Shown: one piece after another, positions 36,268 to 44,545 of the stretch
Layout: the number at the start of each line of letters is the position of its first letter
Numbering within the stretch: the stretch's first letter is position 1
DNA from: Duncaniella dubosii
GTDB lineage: Bacteria > Bacteroidota > Bacteroidia > Bacteroidales > Muribaculaceae
Length of the DNA stretch: 64,000 nucleotides
Reading direction: 5' to 3'
NCBI RefSeq assembly: GCF_004803915.1
Contig: NZ_CP039396.1
Coordinates: forward strand, 1,860,001-1,924,000
Notes under the pieces: model-generated
Seen by the model: only the letters and a program-made list of their open reading frames with translations
What the model was told of the DNA's origin: nothing
Databases searched by the model: none
Program-made: the position numbers and the translations under genes

Positions 36268-36855
36268 ATAATTAATCTTCGAATAAAGTTCATTGAAAAC
36301 AGACATATTTAATGCCTTGTAAGTGAGTGGAGGTCAATAATGAGAAACGGATATAAAAAGAGTAATGGCAATTAATCGGCCTATAAAATAAAAATTGGTT
36401 TAGAATTAAGTCCCATACTCTATTCTGCCTTTAGGTGAGTCAATTTACGACTGTAACTTTAGTAATATTAATGTAGAATCTAAAGTATAAGTTTGTTTTT
36501 TAGTCTGTTATACCATGCAATAACAATTTAAATGCGTATATTTGCATGGATTTAGGCGAGAGAGTCTTTTCTTTAAATTATTTTCTATTAGTGAAGCGTA
36601 TTCATGCTTTGTCCTTCAACGGAAATTCGCCAAATTTTTAAATCAGAGGGAAAAGCAGTCTGTGAAGGCGCTCATGCTTGTCGTATGTCAACTCCATCGC
36701 AAGAATGGGGTTGTAGATATCCGGTTCAGGCGTGGGAGTGGACTGTTTATTTCTGATTGGGCGTTTGGCGATGCCTCCGTTGAGATAAACTGAACATCGT
36801 CCTGCGCTTTTTAATTTTTTTCTAATACCGGTTATAGGGACGTATTATCGGATAA
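36268..36855. other. AT-rich region and long leader before the secreted pair
   Basis: No convincing gene. TATATTTG at 36537-36544 fits the -7 consensus and would give the next gene a leader of about 300 bases. A frame of 83 codons (36542-36793) exists in that leader, but its composition and TTG start do not support it. Base composition is like the two genes that follow, so the imported segment may begin here. Confidence 0.4.
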
Positions 36856-37905
36856 GTGAATATTATTTATGAGAAAGCCAATCATTTTATTTTTGTTTCT
36901 TGCTTTATGTGGAATCAACGCTTATTCCAGTCATTGACCGCGACTTTGCAGCATGATAATGGAATTAAGGTTTTCTATGGGTATCAATCATTCATTGAGG
37001 CATACGAGGATGCACAGGACGGGGATGTAATCACGTTGTCTAAAGGAAACTTTAATACAGTGGAATGTATTGAAAAATCAGTATCAGTTATAGGAAATTA
37101 TGCTTTTGATCCAAATGAAGAGTCTACATCTCTGATTTCGTTAGAGGTTTCAGCCGATGATGTCACTCTATGTGGTTTACGCATATTGGGAACATTAAGA
37201 ATGTCTCTATCTAATGATTTGAAAGTAAAACGTTGTTTTATAGAATCACTCGCTGCGGATACTACCCACACGAGAACTTTGATTGAAGATTGTGCGGTAC
37301 AAAATGATTTTTCATTGGCAAGAGGTATTGAGGAAAGTTATCGCCGATCAGAAATCTATAGGCAGCATAATGGCAATACGCCTGATAATATGGCGAACTT
37401 CGAATATTGTACGATTCATAATGTTGCATTAGAGGAAATAAACGTGCATTATGTCAGGGGGGTGAAGCATTATGATAATCAACTTGCCTCTTATGGAATC
37501 TATAGAAATTGTGCTATTCATTGGTCTCGTATGGTAACCGGACAAAGCACAGCACAGGCTGCTCTACATCTGAACAGACAGAGTGACTATAGGGATTTGA
37601 TGCTTTTCGGTGGACTTTATGGAAATGTTTCCTATATCGTTCCTGATGGAACGTTAGCTATGTACATCGAAGGAAGATTTATTGATTCGGATAATTATTC
37701 TGTTATCAATGACTCTTTTCCGTCGTTTTTTGAAGAAGAGATAGTTATTCCACAAAGTGGAGGATGGGAATATAAAGCGCCTGTCGGATGTTTTGGTCAT
37801 AAACCTTATCCCTCGATACCACGTGTTGTAGAATGTAATATAGACCGAGAAACAGATGCGGCCGGTAAGCTGAAAATAGATTTGAAGGTTGTTGTCGAAG
37901 ATTAA
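36856..37905 (+). CDS. Secreted right-handed beta-helix-like protein, signal peptide out of frame
   Basis: Unrecognised beyond fold. The mature sequence, from TATLQHDNGIKVFYGYQSF onward (about 320 residues), starts with a pectate-lyase-like entry (SFIEAYEDAQDGDVITLSKG) and continues with repeated short strands and turns (ISLEVSADDVTLCGLRILG), as in parallel beta-helices. No catalytic motif is visible. In the main frame it opens at a GTG (36856) with an unlikely leader. In the next frame an ATG at 36869 encodes a near-perfect signal peptide, MRKPIILFLFLALCGINAYS, that hits a stop four codons later. One extra base around 36928-36935, for example a third C in TTCCAG, would join it to the mature part. 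The gene is either broken by one base, wrongly sequenced, or frameshifted. AT-rich, with codon use unlike its neighbours. The next gene follows after 12 bases. Confidence 0.7.
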   Translation: MNIIYEKANHFIFVSCFMWNQRLFQSLTATLQHDNGIKVFYGYQSFIEAYEDAQDGDVITLSKGNFNTVECIEKSVSVIGNYAFDPNEESTSLISLEVSADDVTLCGLRILGTLRMSLSNDLKVKRCFIESLAADTTHTRTLIEDCAVQNDFSLARGIEESYRRSEIYRQHNGNTPDNMANFEYCTIHNVALEEINVHYVRGVKHYDNQLASYGIYRNCAIHWSRMVTGQSTAQAALHLNRQSDYRDLMLFGGLYGNVSYIVPDGTLAMYIEGRFIDSDNYSVINDSFPSFFEEEIVIPQSGGWEYKAPVGCFGHKPYPSIPRVVECNIDRETDAAGKLKIDLKVVVED

Positions 37906-37917
37906 AATAGAACTATC

Positions 37918-38862
37918 ATGAACCACTTGTATTCATTGATTGTCGCTATCTTCATGCTATCACCGTTAAATATGTTTGGTGGTATTGTATTCGAATATTG
38001 GTTTGACAATTCTATGCAAGATATTAAGCGCATTGATTATGACTCGTCTGACGTGTCATTCGTAATCGATGCAAGTACATGTGATGAAGGTTATCATACG
38101 TTGCATTATAGATTGCAGTCCTCTGTAGGTTGCTATGGGCCGGTTTTAAGTAGTTTGTTTTATGTCCCTGCAAAAGCTACTATATCTGTTGCCGGAAATT
38201 CAGAATGGATATATTGGTTAGATGATGATTTCAATATTGATTCTCATATCCGTATGAATGGGGATAGTATTCAAACATCAATTGATTTATCCAATCTTAA
38301 AGAGGGGTATCATTTTTTGAATCATTACACTGTTGTAAATAATGCTATAGGAGCACTACATCAAAATTTGATTTTCAAGAATGATCCGGCTGTTACTGTT
38401 GATTGGTGTAAAATATGGTGGGATGATTTTATTGACCGTATGGAGAACTGTCATTTGGAGAGCGTAGGAGACTCGTCATTTATAAGTAAGGAAATAGTTG
38501 TCCCTGACTATGTTTTGGAGAAAAATTCCATTGATTCAAAAGCAAGATTAAATTTGCTTGTCGGTAACTCTAAAGGATGGGTGTCCGATCTGCTGACAGC
38601 GGAAATTGAATATTCTTCGGATGTTACATCCATAAAATTGGTCGATAATGACAATTCCGGATGGAAACTGGAAAGAGTTGGCTCTGAACTTATGGCTACA
38701 GATTTAATTCCGGGATCCGGGATTTTAAAGATATATGATATTACAGGAAAATGTATCTATATGGAAAGACCGGCAAATGATTCCATGACACTTCCATCTC
38801 TTTCGGTTGGAATATATATTATTTCCTATGAAAATATATCGCGAAAGGTCATGATTGACTGA
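37918..38862 (+). CDS. Secreted protein with YWFD-type repeats and type IX-sorting-like C terminus
   Basis: A 314-residue exported protein with signal peptide MNHLYSLIVAIFMLSPLNMFGG. Two tandem repeats of about 65 residues follow. The first runs from FEYWFDNSMQD to EGYHTLHYRLQS, the second from WIYWLDDDFNI to EGYHFLNHYTVV. The pattern (aromatic-WFD/LDDD, then L..GYH.L) recurs in large secreted Bacteroidales proteins. The last 50 residues (GILKIYDITGKCIYME, LSVGIYIISY, RKVMID) resemble the beta-sandwich sorting domain recognised by the type IX secretion system, pointing to the cell surface. It forms a pair with the upstream beta-helix gene and shares its AT-rich composition, which suggests joint transfer. 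Confidence 0.72.
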   Translation: MNHLYSLIVAIFMLSPLNMFGGIVFEYWFDNSMQDIKRIDYDSSDVSFVIDASTCDEGYHTLHYRLQSSVGCYGPVLSSLFYVPAKATISVAGNSEWIYWLDDDFNIDSHIRMNGDSIQTSIDLSNLKEGYHFLNHYTVVNNAIGALHQNLIFKNDPAVTVDWCKIWWDDFIDRMENCHLESVGDSSFISKEIVVPDYVLEKNSIDSKARLNLLVGNSKGWVSDLLTAEIEYSSDVTSIKLVDNDNSGWKLERVGSELMATDLIPGSGILKIYDITGKCIYMERPANDSMTLPSLSVGIYIISYENISRKVMID

Positions 38863-38876
38863 AATCGGATGAAATG

Positions 38877-38930
38877 AAAATCTGCATGATAGCGTTGCGT
38901 TGTAAACGATGTCGTTATCATGCAGATTTT
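38877..38930. terminator. Bidirectional terminator before queE
   Basis: AAAATCTGCATGATA (38877-38891) pairs perfectly with 38916-38930. A-tract and T-tract at the outer ends suit termination from both sides. It marks the right end of the AT-rich pair. Confidence 0.8.
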
Positions 38931-38953
38931 TTATATATCTTATTGTATGTCGA

Positions 38954-39520
38954 TTAGTTTGTGGGTCTGGAGGAGAGTCTCCAGTGGGGATGGGCAAGGA
39001 TATACTCGACGGTTTCTGATGTGTTCGAGCCTCCTTCGTAGTGCGGTGAGCTACATGGCTGGAGGAAATAGTGCATGGCCGGGAGTGAATTGGCGATAGA
39101 TTCAACATCCTGCCCTTCGTAGACGACTTTCAGTTCATCTATGTGGCGCAACTTGACATCGCAGTTGCCTTTGGCGTCGCTTTTGGGCGAGCATGTCACC
39201 CAGTCGATGCCTTCGGGGAGGCGCTTGGTTCCGTTTGTTTCTATCTGGATGAAAAATCCCTCCTCGTGGAGCATGTCAATCAGGAGAGAGTCAAGTTGCA
39301 ATGACGGTTCTCCACCTGTGACTACAATATGGCGTGAGGGAAATTTGCTGACATTTCCGATTATATCGGCCGGCGACATAAGAGTGAATTCCTCGTGGCG
39401 TGTGTCACAGAAGCCACATTTGAGATTGCAGCCGCTGAAACGCAGAAACACAGCCGGAGTCCCCGTGAAGTATCCTTCGCCTTGCAGTGAGTAGAATATC
39501 TCGTTGATGCGATAGCTCAT
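38954..39520 (-). CDS. queE: 7-carboxy-7-deazaguanine synthase
   Basis: A radical SAM enzyme converting carboxytetrahydropterin into carboxydeazaguanine, the second committed step to queuosine. In 188 residues it shows INEIFYSLQGEG, the cluster-binding motif C31-x3-C35-x2-C38 (CNLKCGFC, the usual spacing for QueE), and VTGGEPSLQ for SAM binding. It lies 20 bases after queD. Together with tgt at 20688 it implies that the organism makes queuosine itself. Confidence 0.95.
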   Translation of the reverse strand: MSYRINEIFYSLQGEGYFTGTPAVFLRFSGCNLKCGFCDTRHEEFTLMSPADIIGNVSKFPSRHIVVTGGEPSLQLDSLLIDMLHEEGFFIQIETNGTKRLPEGIDWVTCSPKSDAKGNCDVKLRHIDELKVVYEGQDVESIANSLPAMHYFLQPCSSPHYEGGSNTSETVEYILAHPHWRLSSRPTN

Positions 39521-39540
39521 GATTGTTTATCTTGAAATGT

Positions 39541-39873
39541 TCAGTCGTTCTCGTAGCTTGCGGTATTTCCTTCGCTCTCCTGCACGTCGACGCGGTAGCA
39601 GTTGGGAATCTGCTCGCATATCCATCGGGCTATGTTTTCGGCTGTCGGATTGAAGGGAAGCAGCTCGTTGAAGTTGCCGTGGTCGAGATAGGATGTGATA
39701 CGTTCCTTTATATGGCTGAAATCTACAACCATCCCGTCGGCGTTAAGTTCGCGCGAACGGCAATGGACAGTCACAATCCAGTTGTGGCCGTGGAGACGCG
39801 AGCATTTGCTCTCGTATGAAAGTTGCAGGCGGTGGCAGCCGGCAAGTTCAAATCGTTTGGTTATATAGTACAT
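39541..39873 (-). CDS. queD: 6-carboxytetrahydropterin synthase
   Basis: Converts dihydroneopterin triphosphate to carboxytetrahydropterin, the first committed queuosine step. The 110-residue protein has zinc ligands H14, H28 and H30 (CHRL, LHGHNW), the catalytic Cys C24 and the PTAENIARW motif. Length is typical. It begins 3 bases after cca stops and is followed by queE, so translation of the three is probably coupled. Confidence 0.95.
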   Translation of the reverse strand: MYYITKRFELAGCHRLQLSYESKCSRLHGHNWIVTVHCRSRELNADGMVVDFSHIKERITSYLDHGNFNELLPFNPTAENIARWICEQIPNCYRVDVQESEGNTASYEND

Positions 39874-39876
39874 TGA

Positions 39877-41358
39877 TCAGTCGTGATTAGAGTTGTCATT
39901 TGTCTTGTCAGGCTCTGTTTTGGCCGGAGCGGTGCTTACCGGATAGAGTCCGTGTTCGGCTGCGACCTTCAGCATCAGGGCGTGAGCCTCGTCATAGTCA
40001 TTGTGGATGATTCCGTCGAGGATGGCATTTTTTATGGCGCTCTTGATTGTCCCGATTACCGGACCGCCGGTTATACCGAACGTCTCCATAATCTCGTTGC
40101 CGTCGACCGGGGGTTTGAAATTGCGGATATGGTCACGCTCGTTAAGATCGATCATCTTTCGGCGGACAAGAGCGAAATTCTCAAGAATGCGACGGACTTT
40201 TTCCTGATTCTTCGATGTGATGTCGGCCTCACACAGTGTCATGAGATCCTCGATGTCGTCGCCGGCATCATGGATGAGGCGACGGACGGCTGAGTCGGTT
40301 ACTTCGTCTTCGACCAGTGCTATGGGGCGCATGTGAAGTTCGACGAGTTTGGCCACGTATTTCATTTTTGTATCCTGAGGTAAGCGCATGCGCCGGAAAA
40401 TCCTCGGCACCATTTTTGCCCCGATGAAATTGTGGTTGTGGAAAGTCCATCCGAGTTTGTCATCCCATCGTTTTGTGACAGGTTTTGCGATATCGTGCAT
40501 CAGTGCGCCCCATCGCAGCCACACATTGTCGCTCTTTTCCGCCACATTGTCGAGGACGGCAAGGGTGTGATAGAAATTGTCCTTATGGCCACGGCCTTTG
40601 ACTACATCCACACCTTTCATTGCTGAAAGTTCCGGGAAAATCAGGGCAAGCAGTCCCGATTTGAGCAAGAGGTCCCAGCCGGTCGACGGGCGTGGTGAGC
40701 GCATGATTTTCATCAGTTCGTCGACAATGCGCTCGTGTGAGATTATTTTTATGCGTTGAGCGTTGCGTCTGATTGCCTCGAATGTCTCGGGATATATGGT
40801 GAAGTTCAGCTGAGTGGCGAAACGGATTGCGCGCATCATGCGCAGCGGGTCATCGCTGAATGTGACGTCGGGGTCGAGCGGGGTGCGGAGTATGCGTTTC
40901 TCCATGTCGCCAATACCGTCAAACATGTCGATGAGTTCGCCGAATCCGTTACGGTTGATGCGGATAGCGAGCGCGTTTACCGTGAAGTCGCGTCGCGAGA
41001 GATCTTCTTCAAGAGTGCCGTCCTCGACCACAGGTTTGCGCGAGTTACGGTCGTATGATTCACGGCGTGCGCCGACGAACTCAAGTTCGATGTCGCGGCG
41101 TTTCACCTGTGCGGTTCCGAAATTGCGGAATACACTCAGGTGAGTCCCTTTGCCGAGTTTTTCAGCGACGATTTCGGCAAGTTCGATTCCACTGCCTACG
41201 GTGACAAAATCAATGTCTTTCGACGGACGTTCAAGAAAGAGGTCGCGCACGCATCCGCCAACTGCATAGCAAGGGCGGTCTATTGAATCGGCTGCGTCAC
41301 CGATGGCATGGAAAAGCGGTATGTCAAGCTGTGTTACTACTTTGTCTAATGACTGCAT
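39877..41358 (-). CDS. cca: CCA-adding tRNA nucleotidyltransferase with HD domain
   Basis: Adds or repairs the 3' CCA end of tRNAs. The 493-residue protein has the class II polymerase head GGCVRDLFL with metal-binding D48 and D50 (DIDFV), RRDFTVNALA, and DDPLRMMRAIRFA for RNA contact. An HD domain follows (HTLAVLDNVA, ALMHDIAKP near 285), which in relatives has phosphatase or phosphodiesterase activity. The C-terminal tail (TEPDKTNDNSNHD) is polar and disordered. It lies in an operon with queD and queE, a tRNA-maturation theme. Confidence 0.95.
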   Translation of the reverse strand: MQSLDKVVTQLDIPLFHAIGDAADSIDRPCYAVGGCVRDLFLERPSKDIDFVTVGSGIELAEIVAEKLGKGTHLSVFRNFGTAQVKRRDIELEFVGARRESYDRNSRKPVVEDGTLEEDLSRRDFTVNALAIRINRNGFGELIDMFDGIGDMEKRILRTPLDPDVTFSDDPLRMMRAIRFATQLNFTIYPETFEAIRRNAQRIKIISHERIVDELMKIMRSPRPSTGWDLLLKSGLLALIFPELSAMKGVDVVKGRGHKDNFYHTLAVLDNVAEKSDNVWLRWGALMHDIAKPVTKRWDDKLGWTFHNHNFIGAKMVPRIFRRMRLPQDTKMKYVAKLVELHMRPIALVEDEVTDSAVRRLIHDAGDDIEDLMTLCEADITSKNQEKVRRILENFALVRRKMIDLNERDHIRNFKPPVDGNEIMETFGITGGPVIGTIKSAIKNAILDGIIHNDYDEAHALMLKVAAEHGLYPVSTAPAKTEPDKTNDNSNHD

Positions 41359-41424
41359 CTCTTTTGTATGATATTGAATGGCCGGAATAATTTCCGGCAG
41401 ATTTTAGCCGGAAGTCTTTCCTGT

Positions 41425-42615
41425 CTAAACGTCGAAATAAGAAATCTCATCGGGAGCGGGTGTCAGGCACTCCACGTGGTCATCATGGACCGCATAGGTG
41501 TTTTCAATACCGACCGCCCCGGTATGGGGGATGACAAATTTCGGTTCGAGCGCTATCACGTTGCCTTCGGCTATTATGTCGCGGCTGCGGGGCGCGATGA
41601 CAGGGAGCTCATTGATCTCGATGCCTACACCGTGGCCTATGAAACCGGCGTGCTGTCTGTGGCCCATGTAATAAGCGGATAGACCACGTTCCTTGACCAT
41701 TTCCTCTGCCTTGGCATAGAGGTCTTTGGCAAGAACGCCGGGACGCATCATGTCGCAGAATGTACGGTGGATGTCAATCGAGCATTTATGTGCTTCGATG
41801 GCAAGCGGTGAAATTTCGCCTAAAGCAAAAACTCGGGTCATGTCGGTCATGTAGCCGTTGAAATTACCGTTCATGTCGACCATGACTGTATTGCCGGGCT
41901 TTATTGGTGTGCCACATGCTCCGACTGGCAGCGACGGGTCCAGTCCCGCACCTCCCATTGCGAAATCATAGGGGGAAGGTGCGTCGGCATTGTCGCCGAC
42001 AAGCACATTGCCCATGTAAAGCTCCATAGAGTCGCCACTGATTCGGAACTGACCAAGACAACCTTCAAGACGGCTGACCCGCTCGATTTCGACCTGTAGT
42101 TCCATGTCGGTCATTCCGGACTGAAAGATATGCTGGATACGGCTGTAGACATGGACATGCTTTATGCCGGAATGGCGGATCATGTCAATCTGGGCGGGTG
42201 TTTTTACAGCACGGGCACGGCGCATTACGCCTGACGCGTTTTTCAACTCGCTTTCAGGAAATATATTCTTAAGACGTGTGGCAGTGGAATAGGGGAGCAC
42301 GTCGAGTTCGAGGCCGATAGCTTCAGGAACATTTAGACCTATTGAAGAGGCGATATCTTCCGGTTTGCGTATGTAGACGACACCGTCGCCTTCAAGTTCG
42401 ACGGGGCGGCGTATGAAGAAAATCACCGGGCCTTCGAGCGGAATATAGACGTAGCCGTCAAACACACGGCCTGTCACATAATATTTGTTGGCATTATCAG
42501 AGATGAGCAGAGCCGGGATACCCGGTTCTGCCATCTGTGATTTTATATGGTCGATGCGGCGGTTGAACTCGTCGCGGTCAATTAGCATGAGCTTATGCTG
42601 GTCAACAGGTTGCAT
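41425..42615 (-). CDS. M24-family Xaa-Pro-type metallopeptidase
   Basis: A pita-bread-fold peptidase of about 396 residues. The N-terminal creatinase-like domain (about 10-140) is followed by the catalytic domain with metal ligands in VMVDMNGNF, TDMTRVF, the HGVGIEINE His, ALEPKF and GIENTY. All five ligand positions appear present. It probably removes N-terminal residues before proline, or acts on dipeptides. The frame opens at 42675, but that start overlaps the upstream gene and adds 20 residues unlike the family, so MQPVDQHKLM at 42615 is chosen; MLIDRDEFNRR at 42588 is also possible. It lies 66 bases before cca. Confidence 0.88.
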   Translation of the reverse strand: MQPVDQHKLMLIDRDEFNRRIDHIKSQMAEPGIPALLISDNANKYYVTGRVFDGYVYIPLEGPVIFFIRRPVELEGDGVVYIRKPEDIASSIGLNVPEAIGLELDVLPYSTATRLKNIFPESELKNASGVMRRARAVKTPAQIDMIRHSGIKHVHVYSRIQHIFQSGMTDMELQVEIERVSRLEGCLGQFRISGDSMELYMGNVLVGDNADAPSPYDFAMGGAGLDPSLPVGACGTPIKPGNTVMVDMNGNFNGYMTDMTRVFALGEISPLAIEAHKCSIDIHRTFCDMMRPGVLAKDLYAKAEEMVKERGLSAYYMGHRQHAGFIGHGVGIEINELPVIAPRSRDIIAEGNVIALEPKFVIPHTGAVGIENTYAVHDDHVECLTPAPDEISYFDV

Positions 42616-42664
42616 CGTATCTTGTCTTGTGAGATGGTTTGTCTGGATTATGAATGAGTTTGCT

Positions 42665-43549
42665 TTATTCTTCACCGACCTGATCGGGTGAGATTCGTAT
42701 CAGCGTTAGCAATGGCTGTCCGTTTGCACCTTTCATAATGGCCTGATCCGATGATGCCCCTTCAACGCAGGTGTCAACCTGTTCGAGGGCGAGGATGAAG
42801 GCTTGTTCGGTAGCGATTGCGGGACAAGTCATTCTTGTTGTGGCGAGGTCTTTGAATTCGATGCCGTCACCCTTGTCAAGTTTGACCACTATCGCACCGT
42901 TGAGTATATTGCACCCTGCGTTGCCGTGAATCTTGCATTCGTCAATATCAATAACGACTTTTATGGCTGTATTTGCGGGGACAGGTGTGCCCTGAATTGT
43001 TGTAACCTGCCATGCACCGTTAAGGAATGACAGATTACGTTTGCGAAGAGTCATGACTGTATTGCCTGTCGATGAATTCAGGACAACCGTGTTTGCATCG
43101 ACAACACTGTAGGATTTCACATCGTTTATGGCTTTTGTCATGGCAGCCTCGTAAGGGGCATCGTTGCACGCTTTTAGAGATGATAGGAACTCACCGTTAG
43201 GTTCGAGTTTGCTTCCTTGTACGATCCACGAGCCGTTGAGGTAGTTGCAGCCGTTGAATGCAATGACCATTATGGCTGTTTTTGCGTCAGGGATAGCTTC
43301 GAAGGTAATCTGGGGATGGTTGTCACCGTTGATGACGACTTTTTGGCCGTTGATTGCAGTGACTGCCCAGCTTCCGAGAAGCGGAGCAATCTGTGCTTCG
43401 TCATATGAGGATATGTTAGAGATCACCGGAGTTGTTTTTACAGTTGAGTTAGAATCAGATGCGGTCACGCCTGATTTTTTTACAATGCCACAGCCACTGA
43501 CTAAGGCGGTGACGGCAAGTGCTGATGCAAATAGTGAAACAAATTTCAT
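42665..43549 (-). CDS. META-domain lipoprotein, two tandem domains
   Basis: A 294-residue lipoprotein with a lipobox ALVSGC. Two META (HslJ-like) domains are recognisable. The first (about 57-165) has LLGSWAVTAINGQ and FNGCNYLNGSW; the second (about 173-285) has LNGAWQVTTIQGTPVP and IHGNAGCNILNGA, each with the family's conserved Asn-Gly-Cys-Asn core. META domains are found in heat-inducible or stress-related envelope proteins of unclear function. The M24 peptidase gene begins 49 bases farther on. Confidence 0.9.
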   Translation of the reverse strand: MKFVSLFASALAVTALVSGCGIVKKSGVTASDSNSTVKTTPVISNISSYDEAQIAPLLGSWAVTAINGQKVVINGDNHPQITFEAIPDAKTAIMVIAFNGCNYLNGSWIVQGSKLEPNGEFLSSLKACNDAPYEAAMTKAINDVKSYSVVDANTVVLNSSTGNTVMTLRKRNLSFLNGAWQVTTIQGTPVPANTAIKVVIDIDECKIHGNAGCNILNGAIVVKLDKGDGIEFKDLATTRMTCPAIATEQAFILALEQVDTCVEGASSDQAIMKGANGQPLLTLIRISPDQVGEE

Positions 43550-43978
43550 GATTACAAAATGTTTTTGTTAGTTATTGAGGGGGATGAATCCTTTGATAAT
43601 TTCGACAGCAGTGAGGCTGTTATATATATACGACAGCCATGCCGAACTAAAGTTTAAACGATTGAGTCCTCCTGTTTGTGCGAATCCCCGTGGAAGAATT
43701 GGCGACAAAAGCACTACAGCATCATTTAACTCACAAAAGTAGTCAATTTCCCAAACATACACAAAACAGCTTTTTCGTTGTGTCTTTGACAATTGTGGCT
43801 GCCGGTGATTCGGCATAAGCACATACGACATTCGTTATTGTGCGGATTTTCAAAAAAAGGAGCATTGTGTCTGAAAAATGCGGGATGATAAATATTGCCT
43901 ATATGAAAATTTGCACAAATTTATAGACAGGTGTGTAATATTTTAAGATGAAATGTGTCACAATATAATAATTCTCAC
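43550..43978. other. Divergent intergenic region without a gene
   Basis: About 430 bases between the META gene and the dCMP deaminase gene. A minus-strand frame of 87 codons (43568-43831) is not credible as a gene: it has no family resemblance, no signal peptide and no promoter. The right part is AT-rich. Confidence 0.4.
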
Positions 43979-43986
43979 TACCTTTG
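43979..43986 (+). promoter_or_regulatory. -7 box of the dCMP deaminase gene
   Basis: TACCTTTG fits TAnnTTTG and lies 21 bases before the ATG at 44008. It excludes the alternative upstream start at 43984, which would lie inside the box. Confidence 0.5.
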
Positions 43987-44007
43987 CAGCATAAAAATAA
44001 AACCAGA

Positions 44008-44460
44008 ATGGAACATAACGGCAAGCAGGAATTGCTCGACAGACGTTATCTGCGCATGGCTCGTATCTGGGCAGAAAATTCGTATTGCGAACGTCGTAAG
44101 GTCGGTGCACTAATGGTCAAGGAACGCACGATAATTTCCGACGGTTTCAATGGGACTCCAGCCGGATTTGAAAATGTCTGCGAGGATGCCGATGGCCTTA
44201 CAAAAACTTATGTGCTTCATGCAGAGGCTAATGCGATTACAAAGGTTGCCCGTTCGAACAATTCGGCTGAAGGTTCGACTCTCTATGTAACCGCTTCACC
44301 ATGTCTTGACTGTGCAAAACTGATTATCCAATCCGGAATAAAGAGAGTGGTCTATAGCGAGCTATATCGTATCACTGACGGTATAGATCTCCTGAAAAGA
44401 GCCGGAGTTGAGTGCTGTCACATAGCTGATGCCGGTCCGTTGTCTGAATCAGCTGTCTGA
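44008..44460 (+). CDS. dCMP deaminase family protein
   Basis: A 150-residue zinc-dependent deaminase that most likely turns dCMP into dUMP for thymidylate synthesis. Zinc ligands are H71 in HAEANAI (with catalytic E73) and C99 and C102 in PCLDCAKLI. Family features FNGTPAGFENVCED and the C-terminal GIDLLKRAGVE are present. It is the first of three genes (deaminase, S41 protease, formyl-THF cyclo-ligase) on the plus strand, with 85 and 18 bases between them. Confidence 0.93.
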   Translation: MEHNGKQELLDRRYLRMARIWAENSYCERRKVGALMVKERTIISDGFNGTPAGFENVCEDADGLTKTYVLHAEANAITKVARSNNSAEGSTLYVTASPCLDCAKLIIQSGIKRVVYSELYRITDGIDLLKRAGVECCHIADAGPLSESAV

Positions 44461-44545
44461 TTGTCTGTATCTGTGACCTGTGTTCGCGTTCTGCAAAATT
44501 TTTACTATCTGTCAAAAAGCTAAATTCTATCTGTAAAAACCTTCT

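Noticed and set aside
36542..36793. 83-codon frame before the beta-helix gene
   Set aside because: TTG start inside the -7 box, no recognisable domain or signal peptide, and composition of a leader rather than a gene.
36770..36815. GGCGATG sequence reminiscent of a fluoride riboswitch
   Set aside because: The remaining conserved blocks are missing and the downstream gene is not a fluoride-related gene.
43568..43831. 87-codon minus-strand frame between the META and dCMP deaminase genes
   Set aside because: No family resemblance, promoter or signal peptide; mixed composition like spacer.
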